A DNA stretch of 64,000 bases from Planctomycetota bacterium (GTDB lineage: Bacteria; Planctomycetota; JACOTG01). The notes below the pieces were generated by a model, which ran no database searches, had not been told where the DNA came from, and saw nothing but the letters and a program-made list of their open reading frames with translations. Position numbers and translations under genes: made by a program. The stretch lies in assembly GCA_016178505.1 (NCBI GenBank), contig JACOTG010000184.1, positions 1 through 64,000 of the forward strand. Direction: 5' to 3'. Shown here one piece after another: positions 49,776-58,760 of this stretch. Numbering within the stretch: position 1 is the stretch's first letter; the number at the start of each line of letters is the position of its first letter.

Positions 49776-52493
49776 CTATCGCCGCCATTCGGCGAGGAAT
49801 CTCTCGACGTCGGTGCGCAATCCCACGGGCACGCTCGCGGGGTCGTCGAGGTGGGCACGACGAAGCGCCGCGAATGCCGCTGCTCTCGCGTCGACGACGC
49901 CCGAGCGAAGCAGGCCGCACGCGAGGTCGAGCGACTCCCCGGCAGCGAGGTCGGGCGGGCCGAGATCGCGAGTTCGACCGACCAACGTCGCGATGGTGAC
50001 GCCGCCCGACTTCGCTCCCGCGGCACCGCGCACCGTGAGGAGATGGAGAAGGGCGACGGACGCGCGGGCATCGTCGTCGCCGCGACGCCGCGCGGCGATC
50101 AGATGAGCGGCCGCTGCATCGACGTCCGCGCGGTCCGAGGCCGGCGCGGTCTTCGCCCGCGCAGCGAGCAATAGGCCGAGCTGGCGTTCCACGCGCGGAG
50201 TCGGAATCCGCGCTGCGGCGGCTTCGAGGAGGACGATGGCGGCGCCACGATCCGCATCGGCCTCGGCACTCGCCGCCGCCGCGTCGGCAACGACGCAGCC
50301 GAAGGGGGCGAGGCGCTTCGCGACGTCGTCGCTGGGGCTTCCTACTGTGGCAACGAGTTGTGCGCACGCTTGCGCCGCGTCGGACGCGGCTCCGCTCCGC
50401 AGGAGAGCGCTCGCATGGGCCAAGGCCCAGCGCGGATCGGATGGCTCGAGTTCGCGTGCGCGTGCGAACTCGGAGATCGCGCGGTTGCGGTTGCGGCTCT
50501 CGGCGAGGATTCCGGAGACCGCATGCGCATCGCCGTTCGCTGGCTCGCGCAAAAGGATCGAATCGACGAGCGACGAGGCTTCGCGTTCGGCCTCGGCGTC
50601 TCCCGTCGCGCCGGCGAGCCTCGCGAGCGCGCCAGCGAGATCGAGCTGTAGGATCGGGTCGTGCGAGCTGGCGCTTCGTGCGCGGCGCAGGTCGTCGATC
50701 GCGCGTGGCAACATCGACGCATCCCCGACCGCGCAGCGGCATTCACGGAGTGCGTCGAAGCTCTCGATCGCGCATTCGGCGCGAAGCCGAAGCGCGAACG
50801 GAGTGCTCAAGGTTTCGGTCAACGCGTCGAGCGACCGAATCGCAGCGTCGAATTCCCCCCGCGACTGCGCGACGAGGGCCGTTGCGATGGCGTACTCGGG
50901 CGCAACCGGTCGCAAGGCGCCACGGTACTTCGCAGCGGCCGCCGCTGCGTCGGCGAAGCGCCCGAGCCGGGCAAGCGCCACCGCGGCCCACGCGTGGGCA
51001 TCGGGCAGCGAATGCTCCCTGGAGACGCTGCGGCGAAACCAGACGACCGCGTCCTCGAAGCGACGCTCGCGCATGCATCGCCGGCCGATCAGGAACTGCA
51101 GTGCGACGGTCGCGTCGGGAGGCGTGACGGTTTCGTCGAGGAACTCTGGAATCGGCCCCTCGAGGGCGAGCATGAAACGCGCATCGAGGCCCGCACCGAG
51201 CGCAGCGCGAAGGTCGCGCTCGCCGTCGTCGCACCGATCCTGCGTGAACAACGCGACGCTGCGAAGCGCGAGGCCGAGTGCATCGCCTCGATCGCCTTCC
51301 ACCGCCGCGTCGAGATCCTTCAGCGCTTCGGTGACCTCGCCTGCGTCGAGCATGTGCCGAGCATTGACGCGCTTTGCTTCCGCGTCGAACCTTGCTTCGG
51401 ACGCGCGGCTTCGAACTTCGCTGATCGCGAGGGCGCCGATGGCCACTGCCGCGGCCGTCGCCGTCGAAGCGAGGAGCAGCCGCCAAGCGTTGGCGCGGGC
51501 GCGACGCCAGACGCGGAGCGACTGCGGAACCGCGCGCGCGAGGACCGGTTCACCTCGGCAGAATCGGCCGAGGTCATCGCCGAGTTCAGCCGCGGAGGCG
51601 TAGCGTTGCGCGACGGGCTTCTCCAAGCAGCGAAGCACGATTCGCGACAGAGGCTCAGGGACCTCCGGATCGATGGACCGAGGATCGGTGACGGGCGTCG
51701 TACGGATGCGACGCAGCACCTCGAACTGGAGGCCGGTACCGAACGGCGGTCGCCCGGTCACGCACTCGAAGAGCGTCGCGCCCAGGGAAAAGATGTCCGA
51801 GAACGGTCCCATCGTCGAATGGACCGGATCCGCCTGCTCGGGCGACGCGTAGTCGGCCGTCCCTACGAACTCGCCGGTGAGCGTGACCGGGACGCCGCCC
51901 TCGATGCGCGCCAGACCGAAGTCCGCGAGTCGTGGGCGACCGTCGAGGTGCAAGAGGATGTTGCTCGGCTTGACGTCGCGGTGGAGGATTCCGAGCTCGT
52001 GTGCGCGATGGAGGCCGCGCGCGATTTGCTCGATCACGCGCGCGACGTCGCGAAAGTACGCGACCTTCGCCGCCGAGCGTGCTTCCGGAGGCAGCGGATC
52101 CGGGAAGAGCGGCGGAAGGAGCTCCGCGAGCGGCCGCGCGCCGCGCATCGTTCGTCGCTGCAGGATCTCGGCGAGCGACGCGCCCTCGACGTACTCGAGC
52201 GCGATGAAGTGCACGCCGTCGACCTCGCCGCTGTCGTGCACCCGCGCGATCGCGGGATGATCGACCGAGCTGCACGCGCGCGCCTCCGCGAGGAATCGTT
52301 TGACCCGCCGCGGCCGAAACGCAAGCATCCGCGGCAGGATCTTCAAGGCGACCGCCGCTCCCGTGCGCGTGTCTTCCGCGAGGAAGACGTCTCCCATCCC
52401 GCCGCGGCCGATCATTCGCACGATGCGGTACGGCCCGATGCGCTCGGGGTCACGCGGAGGTGAGCTGCCGAAACCGACGGATGGCTCAGACAT
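49776..52493 (-). CDS. Membrane Ser/Thr protein kinase 2 with TPR-like C-terminal region
   Basis: The 905-residue protein has the same plan as kinase 1. The glycine loop is IGRGGMGDVFLAED, catalytic lysine K51, HRDVKPSN begins at 171 and DFG at 191-193. The same pre-HRD insertion ends AAKVAYFRDVARVIEQ. The transmembrane helix is at about 338-357 and a long alanine-rich TPR-like region follows (for example MLDAGEVTEALKDLDAAVEG). ATG 52493 gives a short tail before the kinase domain. Kinase 1 begins 91 bp downstream, so the two are probably co-transcribed. The divergent lipoprotein gene begins 121 bp upstream. Confidence 0.92.
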   Translation of the reverse strand: MSEPSVGFGSSPPRDPERIGPYRIVRMIGRGGMGDVFLAEDTRTGAAVALKILPRMLAFRPRRVKRFLAEARACSSVDHPAIARVHDSGEVDGVHFIALEYVEGASLAEILQRRTMRGARPLAELLPPLFPDPLPPEARSAAKVAYFRDVARVIEQIARGLHRAHELGILHRDVKPSNILLHLDGRPRLADFGLARIEGGVPVTLTGEFVGTADYASPEQADPVHSTMGPFSDIFSLGATLFECVTGRPPFGTGLQFEVLRRIRTTPVTDPRSIDPEVPEPLSRIVLRCLEKPVAQRYASAAELGDDLGRFCRGEPVLARAVPQSLRVWRRARANAWRLLLASTATAAAVAIGALAISEVRSRASEARFDAEAKRVNARHMLDAGEVTEALKDLDAAVEGDRGDALGLALRSVALFTQDRCDDGERDLRAALGAGLDARFMLALEGPIPEFLDETVTPPDATVALQFLIGRRCMRERRFEDAVVWFRRSVSREHSLPDAHAWAAVALARLGRFADAAAAAAKYRGALRPVAPEYAIATALVAQSRGEFDAAIRSLDALTETLSTPFALRLRAECAIESFDALRECRCAVGDASMLPRAIDDLRRARSASSHDPILQLDLAGALARLAGATGDAEAEREASSLVDSILLREPANGDAHAVSGILAESRNRNRAISEFARARELEPSDPRWALAHASALLRSGAASDAAQACAQLVATVGSPSDDVAKRLAPFGCVVADAAAASAEADADRGAAIVLLEAAAARIPTPRVERQLGLLLAARAKTAPASDRADVDAAAAHLIAARRRGDDDARASVALLHLLTVRGAAGAKSGGVTIATLVGRTRDLGPPDLAAGESLDLACGLLRSGVVDARAAAFAALRRAHLDDPASVPVGLRTDVERFLAEWRR

Positions 52494-52614
52494 GAAGCCC
52501 CATTCACAGCAGACGAGTTGAATGCGGAAGCTGCAACGACTAGCATGATCGCCGTCTAATGGAGACGAGACAAGCAGGCAGCGCACTCGGACATCGACAA
52601 GGAGAGATTGGCAC

Positions 52615-53286
52615 ATGAGAACCACTGCATTGGCTCTGACCGCTCTACTGATATCGACGGGTTGTGCGCACCATCGTCACGACCGCTACCCCGACTGTTG
52701 CCCGAAGAACGAGACGGTTCAATCGCGAGGCCACGAGGAAAAGGCGACAACGAACTGCTGCGACGACACAGCCGCTCCATCGACCCAGCACTCGGCAACA
52801 GGCCGACAGGCCAAGCCGGCGATGAAGAAGCGCCGCGAGGAGGCGGCGGTGTATTCGAGAAAGTCGGGACACGACGCCCAGCCGAGCCAGAGAGTCATTC
52901 GGCGCTCAGGCCGGGCCGCCGACGAGGGTTATCCCGACGCAGGAGTCAGATACTCACTCAGTGCGAACAACTACACTGACCCCAAAGACGAGCTCGTTGC
53001 TTACCTCGACATCGTCCGCCTGGACACGGACAAGAATCGACGGATGGGCGACGCCGCACAACACAAAGTCAGAGTCACCTGTATTCCGTCTAACGTGAAT
53101 CAGTTTCTCGCATACGATTACTTCGACCTCACCTACAGTGAAGATTCTCTGCCGATGCACATCGAGTTCAGGGCCGGCAAGCTACTGGGCAAAGACCCTG
53201 CCGACGTCGCCTTGAAGTGGATCGAGGGAGGGATGAGCGCCAGCTTGAACCTGACGGTCCAGCCGCACGCATTCCTCGTTCATTAG
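52615..53286 (+). CDS. Cys/His-rich lipoprotein of unknown function
   Basis: The 223-residue protein begins with a lipoprotein signal peptide (LLISTGC, acylated Cys at about 17). The mature N-terminus is rich in histidine and cysteine (AHHRHDRYPDCCPKNE, then TTNCCDDT), as in metal-binding proteins. A linker rich in Arg, Lys and Gln precedes a C-terminal domain of about 110 residues (YSLSANNYTDPKDELVAYLD to LTVQPHAFLVH) that I do not recognise. Third-position GC is visibly lower than in neighbouring genes, hinting at transfer. It sits between two kinase genes; its stop overlaps the kinase 3 stop by 4 nt. Confidence 0.78.
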   Translation: MRTTALALTALLISTGCAHHRHDRYPDCCPKNETVQSRGHEEKATTNCCDDTAAPSTQHSATGRQAKPAMKKRREEAAVYSRKSGHDAQPSQRVIRRSGRAADEGYPDAGVRYSLSANNYTDPKDELVAYLDIVRLDTDKNRRMGDAAQHKVRVTCIPSNVNQFLAYDYFDLTYSEDSLPMHIEFRAGKLLGKDPADVALKWIEGGMSASLNLTVQPHAFLVH

Positions 53287-56120
53287 CGACCGCATTTTTC
53301 GAGGACGTGACATACGTCGGCCCGAAGATCGGGGTCGATGCGCTCGACGTCGGAGAGTCCATGGGAGTCCAGTAGCCGACAGGCCTCTTCGATCGTTCCG
53401 ACTTCACCAGAGAAGGAAAGTCCAACGGCGAAGTTGACGATCTCGGATTGCGGCCAGGCCGCGACGTCGTCGAATTCTCGGCAATGGGCGATCAGGCGAT
53501 CGATCTTCTCCGGGCTCGACGAGGGCGGACGGAATCGCGCGTAAACATAGAGCAAGCTCACGTTGACGTGCGGGGTGTCGACGCCCAACGTCAGACAGTC
53601 CTCGAACGCGACCGCAGCGGCATCGAAATCGGTGGCCACCACCCGCGGTTCCTGAGCGCGATTGAAAAACTGCTCGGCCATCGCCAATCGAACGTGGGCG
53701 GTTCGAACTTTCGTCCACACTCGGTCGAGAAACCGCACTGCGGCGTCGAGATGTTGACGTGCCGGAGTGACCTGGGTGTCTCCGCTCACGACTCCTTGGA
53801 TGGGTGAGCGCGGAACTCCTGTTTCGACTGGTGAGATCGCGGGCGCATCACGGATCGTGCTTGCCACGAGGCCGGCGAGGATTCCGAATGGCTCGAGGCG
53901 AGCGCGCCATGCCGGATCGAACGATGGGAGGAGGTCGAAGAGTTCTTCCCAATGACTCTGTACAGCGAGCGTTTCCTGATCCGATCGCATGGAGTCGTGG
54001 GCTTTCATTGCCTCGTCACGAAGTTTTAGGTGCGAGCTGATCAGGAGCTGGAGGGCAGTAAGGCTGTGTGGTGCCGCCGAATGGGCGTTCCCGAACTCTT
54101 TCGTCGCGGCATCTTGGTCACCGCGGATCGAGCGAAGACGTCCGAGGAGGATCAGGGCTTGGTAATCCCGTCGATCCCCATCGATGAGTGACTGAATTTG
54201 ATCTTCGGCTGCCGAAAGCAACGAATCGTCGTGCCGGGCCTGACCGAGAAGCAGGTACGCGGTTGCCCGAGCGGTACGAATGTCGCGATTGTCGGCGTCG
54301 CTCTCGAGCCCGCGTTCGCTTTCGTCGATAGCGAGGCGCAACCAGTGCGGATCGGACGGTCTCGAGAACTGGAAGCGATCGATGAAGAGAACGCTGCGAA
54401 GCTCGCGAACGTACGGGCTCACGTCGCTCGCCGGGACGCGATCGAGCACACTCATGGCTTTCTCGAAGTCGTTGGTCAATCGGAACTGAAGCGCATCACC
54501 GATGAGCGAGGGAGCGGCGCGGGACGCAACGCTGCGACCATACTCTTCGAGATCCGCGGCGGCGTTGGCCCATCGGCCGAGGCGGTCGTATACGATGGCC
54601 CGTTGGAGGAGCGGGGCGGCGAAGCTGGGATTCAATTCGATGCTCCGGTCCAGATAGAACAACGCCTCGTCGTGACGGTGTCTCATGACGAGGACTTCGG
54701 CGAGGAACAGGTCCAATAGTGCTGCCGCTTCTTTGTCTCCAAACTCCGGCTGGACATTCGGAACGGGGTCGGATTGGAGATTCTTGAACGCATCGAGCTG
54801 CTTGCTGAGCCCAAGGTGCTCGGCGAGCTCGATCTCGTTTCGAGTGTCCATGCCCTCGCCAGCCAATGCAATCGCTTTGAAGACGTGGTTCATCGGTTCG
54901 GACGACCAGGTGTTCATCGCTTGGTTCAGAAGCGCGATCGCTTTTCGGTAGTCGAGGTAAGTGATCTCCGTGATGGCGCGCTCGCGCAAAGCAGCTGCCG
55001 CCTGGCGAAGTCGCTCCCGGTGATTCATCGAAACGATGACGACGATCGTGGTGGCTAGTGCCGCCGCGACGACGAGGCCGATGGTCGCGGCCACGCGCCA
55101 CCGCCGCGGCCAGAGTCGGCGACCCGCCTTCAGGACGGCCGGGACCGATCGCGCCCGAACGACATTGCCCGCGACGAAGTTCGCGAGATCGTCGGCGAGA
55201 TCCGCCGCCGATGAAAAACGCCTCGCAGGTTGCTTCTCGAGACAGCGAAGCGCAATTCGCTCGAGGGGCTCCGGGACTTCGGGGTCGATGGCTCGCGGGT
55301 CGCGCGGCTGCGCCTCTCGGATCTGCGTCAAGAGTTCCGGGGTGTCTGCGCCGTCGAACGGGGGCCGTCCGGTCAGACATTCGTAGAGCGTCGCGCCGAG
55401 CGAATAGACGTCCGAAGCAGGGACGACGTCGTCGCGGCGTCCGAAGGCCTGCTCGGGCGAGGCGTACGCGGGAGTGCAGGGGTTCACGTTGCTCGACGTG
55501 AGCGGCTGGCCGCCCTCGATTCGCGCGAGCCCGAAGTCGCACAGCCGGGCGCGGCCGTCGCGATCGAACAGGATGTTGCTCGGCTTGATGTCGCGGTGAA
55601 GGATGCCGTGCTCGTGAGCCTGGGCCAGCGCCCGCGCGACGTCCGCAAGCACGACCCCGACGTCGCGAAAGTAGGCCGCTTTCGAAGTCTTGCGCGCGCC
55701 GTCCACCAGCGGCTTCGGGGCGGGATCGGCGAGCAGCTCGGCGAACGAGCGATGTCGATCGGGCCGCGCGCGGTGAATGACGTCGGAGAGCGAGCCGCCG
55801 TCAAGGACCTCCATCGCGAAGTAGTGATAGCCTTCGCTCACGCCGCTGTCGTAAACGCGAGCGATCGCGGGGTGGTCGAGCATGCCGGCGGCCTTGGCCT
55901 CGGTCACGAATCGCTCGATGCGGTGTGGCTTCAGTGCCAGGTCGCGCGGGAGGATCTTCAACGCCACGGGGATCTGCGAGCGCTCGTCCGTTGCGAGGTA
56001 GACGATGCCCATCGCGCCGCGACCGAGTGGTTTCGAAATGCGATAGGGCCCGACTCGCTCTGGCTCGGCCGAGCCGCCGGCACGCGTGACCGTCGTGGGG
56101 ATGCGGTCGTCTGCGCACAT
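53283..56120 (-). CDS. Membrane Ser/Thr protein kinase 3 with TPR-like C-terminal region
   Basis: The 945-residue protein repeats the plan of kinases 1 and 2. The glycine loop is LGRGAMGIVYLATD, catalytic lysine K55, HRDIKPSN begins at 175 and DFG at 195-197. The pre-HRD insertion ends TSKAAYFRDVGVVLAD. The transmembrane helix is at about 342-364. The C-terminal region carries clear TPR units (ALFYLDRSIELNPSFAAPLL, AIVYDRLGRWANAAADLEEY). All three kinases end in a related short helix, here DPDLRADVCHVLEKCGR. ATG 56120 has AGGAG 12 nt upstream; an alternative start is 56177. Confidence 0.91.
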   Translation of the reverse strand: MCADDRIPTTVTRAGGSAEPERVGPYRISKPLGRGAMGIVYLATDERSQIPVALKILPRDLALKPHRIERFVTEAKAAGMLDHPAIARVYDSGVSEGYHYFAMEVLDGGSLSDVIHRARPDRHRSFAELLADPAPKPLVDGARKTSKAAYFRDVGVVLADVARALAQAHEHGILHRDIKPSNILFDRDGRARLCDFGLARIEGGQPLTSSNVNPCTPAYASPEQAFGRRDDVVPASDVYSLGATLYECLTGRPPFDGADTPELLTQIREAQPRDPRAIDPEVPEPLERIALRCLEKQPARRFSSAADLADDLANFVAGNVVRARSVPAVLKAGRRLWPRRWRVAATIGLVVAAALATTIVVIVSMNHRERLRQAAAALRERAITEITYLDYRKAIALLNQAMNTWSSEPMNHVFKAIALAGEGMDTRNEIELAEHLGLSKQLDAFKNLQSDPVPNVQPEFGDKEAAALLDLFLAEVLVMRHRHDEALFYLDRSIELNPSFAAPLLQRAIVYDRLGRWANAAADLEEYGRSVASRAAPSLIGDALQFRLTNDFEKAMSVLDRVPASDVSPYVRELRSVLFIDRFQFSRPSDPHWLRLAIDESERGLESDADNRDIRTARATAYLLLGQARHDDSLLSAAEDQIQSLIDGDRRDYQALILLGRLRSIRGDQDAATKEFGNAHSAAPHSLTALQLLISSHLKLRDEAMKAHDSMRSDQETLAVQSHWEELFDLLPSFDPAWRARLEPFGILAGLVASTIRDAPAISPVETGVPRSPIQGVVSGDTQVTPARQHLDAAVRFLDRVWTKVRTAHVRLAMAEQFFNRAQEPRVVATDFDAAAVAFEDCLTLGVDTPHVNVSLLYVYARFRPPSSSPEKIDRLIAHCREFDDVAAWPQSEIVNFAVGLSFSGEVGTIEEACRLLDSHGLSDVERIDPDLRADVCHVLEKCGR

Positions 56121-56287
56121 GAGATTCCATTCTCCTGGCGCGAGAATCCGAGTCGCGCACTTCGCGAGCGTCGCCATTCGTCGCTTCGCCGACTCTAATC
56201 GATCCGCATGCGCGTGCGCAACGGACGAGGGCTTCACCCTCGGTCGCCGGCCCGGTATCCTGCCGCCCCCATCAAGGAGGTGCCCGG

Positions 56288-56752
56288 ATGAGGAGTCCGA
56301 TCGTTTTATTGACCGTCGCCGTCCTCGGGGGCTGCGTGACGCTTCACCCGGACCCGAGCGACGAGATCACCCTTCCCGTGCGCGACCTGATCACCCGGCA
56401 GGAGAACGCGTGGAACCGCGGCGACCTCGAAGGCTACATGCAGGGATACTGGAACTCGCCGGATCTCGTCTTCTTCTCGGGCGGCGATCGGACGGAGGGT
56501 TGGAAGCCCGTGCTCGAACGCTATCAAAAGCGATACAAATCCGAGGGGAAAGAGATGGGCCACCTGACGTTCAGCCACCTCGAGGTCGGGGTCCTCGGGT
56601 CGGACGCCGCCTACGCGCGCGGGGCGTGGCGGCTCGACTTCGCCGCTGCCGGGTCGCGCCCGTTGGAAGGGCTCTTCACGCTGGTCCTCAAGAAGAAACC
56701 AGAGGGCTGGCGAATCGTCCACGACCACTCGTCCATTGCAGATATCCATTGA
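56288..56752 (+). CDS. Lipoprotein with DUF4440/SnoaL-like (NTF2-fold) domain
   Basis: The 154-residue protein has a lipoprotein signal peptide ending VLGGC and a single NTF2-like domain. The pattern NAWNRGDLEGYMQGYWNSPDLVFFSGG and WRIVHDHSS is typical of the DUF4440 group, which includes calcium/calmodulin kinase II association-like folds and small-molecule-binding proteins. No catalytic set is evident. AAGGAGGTG lies just before the ATG. It is divergent from kinase 3. No canonical terminator follows closely. Confidence 0.87.
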   Translation: MRSPIVLLTVAVLGGCVTLHPDPSDEITLPVRDLITRQENAWNRGDLEGYMQGYWNSPDLVFFSGGDRTEGWKPVLERYQKRYKSEGKEMGHLTFSHLEVGVLGSDAAYARGAWRLDFAAAGSRPLEGLFTLVLKKKPEGWRIVHDHSSIADIH

Positions 56753-56961
56753 CCGGTCCTCGGGCCGCCCGTTATAGGTAGGGCCATTCCCGGACGAGCC
56801 GGGCGCAGTGGGGACGTCTCTGACCGGAAGACTAGGGTGCGATCGTTCGAGTCACGCTTCGACTTCATCCGCACACCAGAACCGGGATCCTCGTCGGGTC
56901 CGGTTGTTTTCAGATTCGCGACGTCTTCGTGCTTTCACAACAGAGTGAGAGGAGTGTCCCC

Positions 56962-58050
56962 ATGAAGAAGCTCGTGGCCATCGGGTTTTGCGCAACCGCG
57001 CTCGTTGCCTTGGGAACAGCGCTCTACGCGGACAACGGCCCGAACCATCAGGTAAGGCAGGCGCGTCCCATTTCGCTGGGAACTTCGGGCGGAAACATCA
57101 CCGACATCACGACGTTTTTCTGCTGCAGTGGAACGCTCGGGTCGGAGGTGAAGAACTCCGCCGGGACGAAGTTCATCCTGAGCAACAACCACGTCCTCGC
57201 GAAGGGCAACAACGGGCACGTGGGCGACGCGATCACGCAGCCGGGGATGGTCGATACGGGATGCGCTCAGATCACCGCTGACACGGTTGCCAACCTGTCG
57301 AGCTGGGTCACGATCACCAAGTCGCGAAGCGCGAACAATCGAGTCGACGGGGCCGTGGCGCAAGTCGTCGCGGGGGCCGTGACCTCGACGGACAACATCC
57401 TCGACATCGGGTGCGTGACCGGGTCGGCAAGCGTCGGCGTTGGAGCGGCCGTCCGGAAAAGCGGTCGAACGACCGGCTTCACGTCCGGATCGGTCGCGGC
57501 GGTGAACGTGACGATCCTCGTCGGTTATCCGAACTCGTGCGGAAGCAACTCGACGAAAGCGGCGCGCTTCATCGGCCAGATCCAGGTCACGCCGGGTTCG
57601 TTCCTCGGCGGCGGTGACTCGGGATCGCTGATGGTCGATTCGTCCACCCGAGCCGTCGGCCTCCTCTTCGCGGGGGGCAGCAGCGCGGCGTTCGCGAATC
57701 CGATCGGCGACGTGCTGTCGCAGATGCCGGGTGGACCGTACACGATGGTCACTTGCACTGGATTCGCCGATGCATCGCCGAACCCGAACGAGGACTGGGA
57801 CCCGATGCTGATGGACGCGATGGCGATCCAGTCGAGCCTCGAGGACTACCTGCACTCGATTCGCCGTGAGATTCCAACCGTGATCGGGATCGGCATCGGC
57901 GCGTCGACGAGCGCATCGAACCCGTACGCGCTCGAGATCTACGTCGACGTCAACGACCCGCGCTTCTCGGACGACGCGAGCCGGCTGCCCGGCGAGTGGG
58001 GCCGCATGGACGTGAACGTGGTTCCGATCGATCGACCGATCGCGAACTGA
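56962..58050 (+). CDS. Secreted trypsin-like serine protease, Nal1-like
   Basis: The 362-residue protein has a signal peptide (MKKLVAIGFCATALVALGTA, cleavage near LYA-DN). A chymotrypsin-fold protease follows with the triad segments LSNNHVLAKG (His), NNRVDGAVAQV (Asp) and GGGDSGSLMVD (Ser). It resembles the bacterial relatives of the plant NAL1 peptidase. A C-terminal region of about 110 residues (SSLEDYLHSIRREIPTVIGI) includes a ferredoxin-like segment ending IEIYVDVND-type. GAGAGGAG lies before ATG 56962. A strong terminator follows the stop. Substrate unknown. Confidence 0.87.
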   Translation: MKKLVAIGFCATALVALGTALYADNGPNHQVRQARPISLGTSGGNITDITTFFCCSGTLGSEVKNSAGTKFILSNNHVLAKGNNGHVGDAITQPGMVDTGCAQITADTVANLSSWVTITKSRSANNRVDGAVAQVVAGAVTSTDNILDIGCVTGSASVGVGAAVRKSGRTTGFTSGSVAAVNVTILVGYPNSCGSNSTKAARFIGQIQVTPGSFLGGGDSGSLMVDSSTRAVGLLFAGGSSAAFANPIGDVLSQMPGGPYTMVTCTGFADASPNPNEDWDPMLMDAMAIQSSLEDYLHSIRREIPTVIGIGIGASTSASNPYALEIYVDVNDPRFSDDASRLPGEWGRMDVNVVPIDRPIAN

Positions 58051-58066
58051 TCGAATCGCTGACATC

Positions 58067-58100
58067 GAAGGGCCTCGCCGCGCGCGGGGCCCTTCTTTTT
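58067..58100 (+). terminator. Rho-independent terminator of the protease gene
   Basis: The arms GAAGGGCC (58067-58074) and GGCCCTTC (58088-58095) form a perfect 8-bp stem, followed by five T residues. It also faces the end of the convergent BMC-like gene. Confidence 0.85.
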
Positions 58101-58729
58101 CACCCCTTGTTCTCGCGCCCGTCGATGGAAGCGAGCGCGGCCAGCACGCCTCGCGACGCTTCCTGGATCGACGCTTCGCTTCCTCCCAGGTACAGCCGTC
58201 CGAACGCGCCGAACGACACCATCTCGAGAAGGTTGATCGACGCGGCTTTCTCGGCTTCGTTGGCGGCGAACGCCGCATAGCCGGCGGGATGGACCTCGAG
58301 GATGTACAAGGTTTCGCCCTGCAGGATCATCTGTCCGTGCCGCATGCGGTTGATCAGCATGCACTGGTGGCCGTCGAGCCCCGTGATGATCTGCGTGGAG
58401 ACGACGCGCGGTTTCAGTCGGCTTTTCTCCCCCTCGGCGACACCCAGGAACTCGAGAATGGCGCGGCCCGCGGCTCTCACTTCGCCTTGATCGAACGAGT
58501 GGATCTCGAGCATGCCGTACGCGCGCTCGACGATCTGCATGCCCGGCCGGACGTCGGTCTGCTTCAACGCGACGTCGGTCACTTGGTTGATCGAGATTCC
58601 GGGGGCGACCTCGACGAAGAGCGATGCCTGGCCTTCGAGCGGAAGAAAGCCCTGCGCGACGGTCGCGACGAACGATGCCAGCTGCGGTTGCAGCACGTCG
58701 AGATACACGAACGTTCGGAGGTCGATCAT
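58100..58729 (-). CDS. Solitary bacterial microcompartment (BMC) shell-like protein
   Basis: The 209-residue protein resembles tandem or permuted BMC-domain proteins. The first half has PGISINQVTDVALKQTDVRP and YGMLEIHSFDQGEVRAAGRA. The second half has AAFAANEAEKAASINLLEMV and GAFGRLYLGGSEASIQEASR, which fits the BMC helix and beta-strand pattern. ATG 58729 is used; upstream sequence in the frame is arginine-rich and non-coding in look. No other shell gene, aldehyde dehydrogenase or signature enzyme is nearby, so it is not part of a visible microcompartment operon. A HAD phosphatase gene lies 31 bp away on the same strand. The family assignment is from memory of the pattern. Confidence 0.68.
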   Translation of the reverse strand: MIDLRTFVYLDVLQPQLASFVATVAQGFLPLEGQASLFVEVAPGISINQVTDVALKQTDVRPGMQIVERAYGMLEIHSFDQGEVRAAGRAILEFLGVAEGEKSRLKPRVVSTQIITGLDGHQCMLINRMRHGQMILQGETLYILEVHPAGYAAFAANEAEKAASINLLEMVSFGAFGRLYLGGSEASIQEASRGVLAALASIDGRENKG

Positions 58730-58760
58730 GCGGGCGAGGAGTCTACGGAAACCCGACGCC

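Noticed and set aside
56880-56910. AACCGG...CCGGTT with TTGTTTT as a terminator for the DUF4440 lipoprotein gene
   Set aside because: The perfect stem is only 6 bp, the T-run is interrupted, and it lies about 125 nt after the stop codon.
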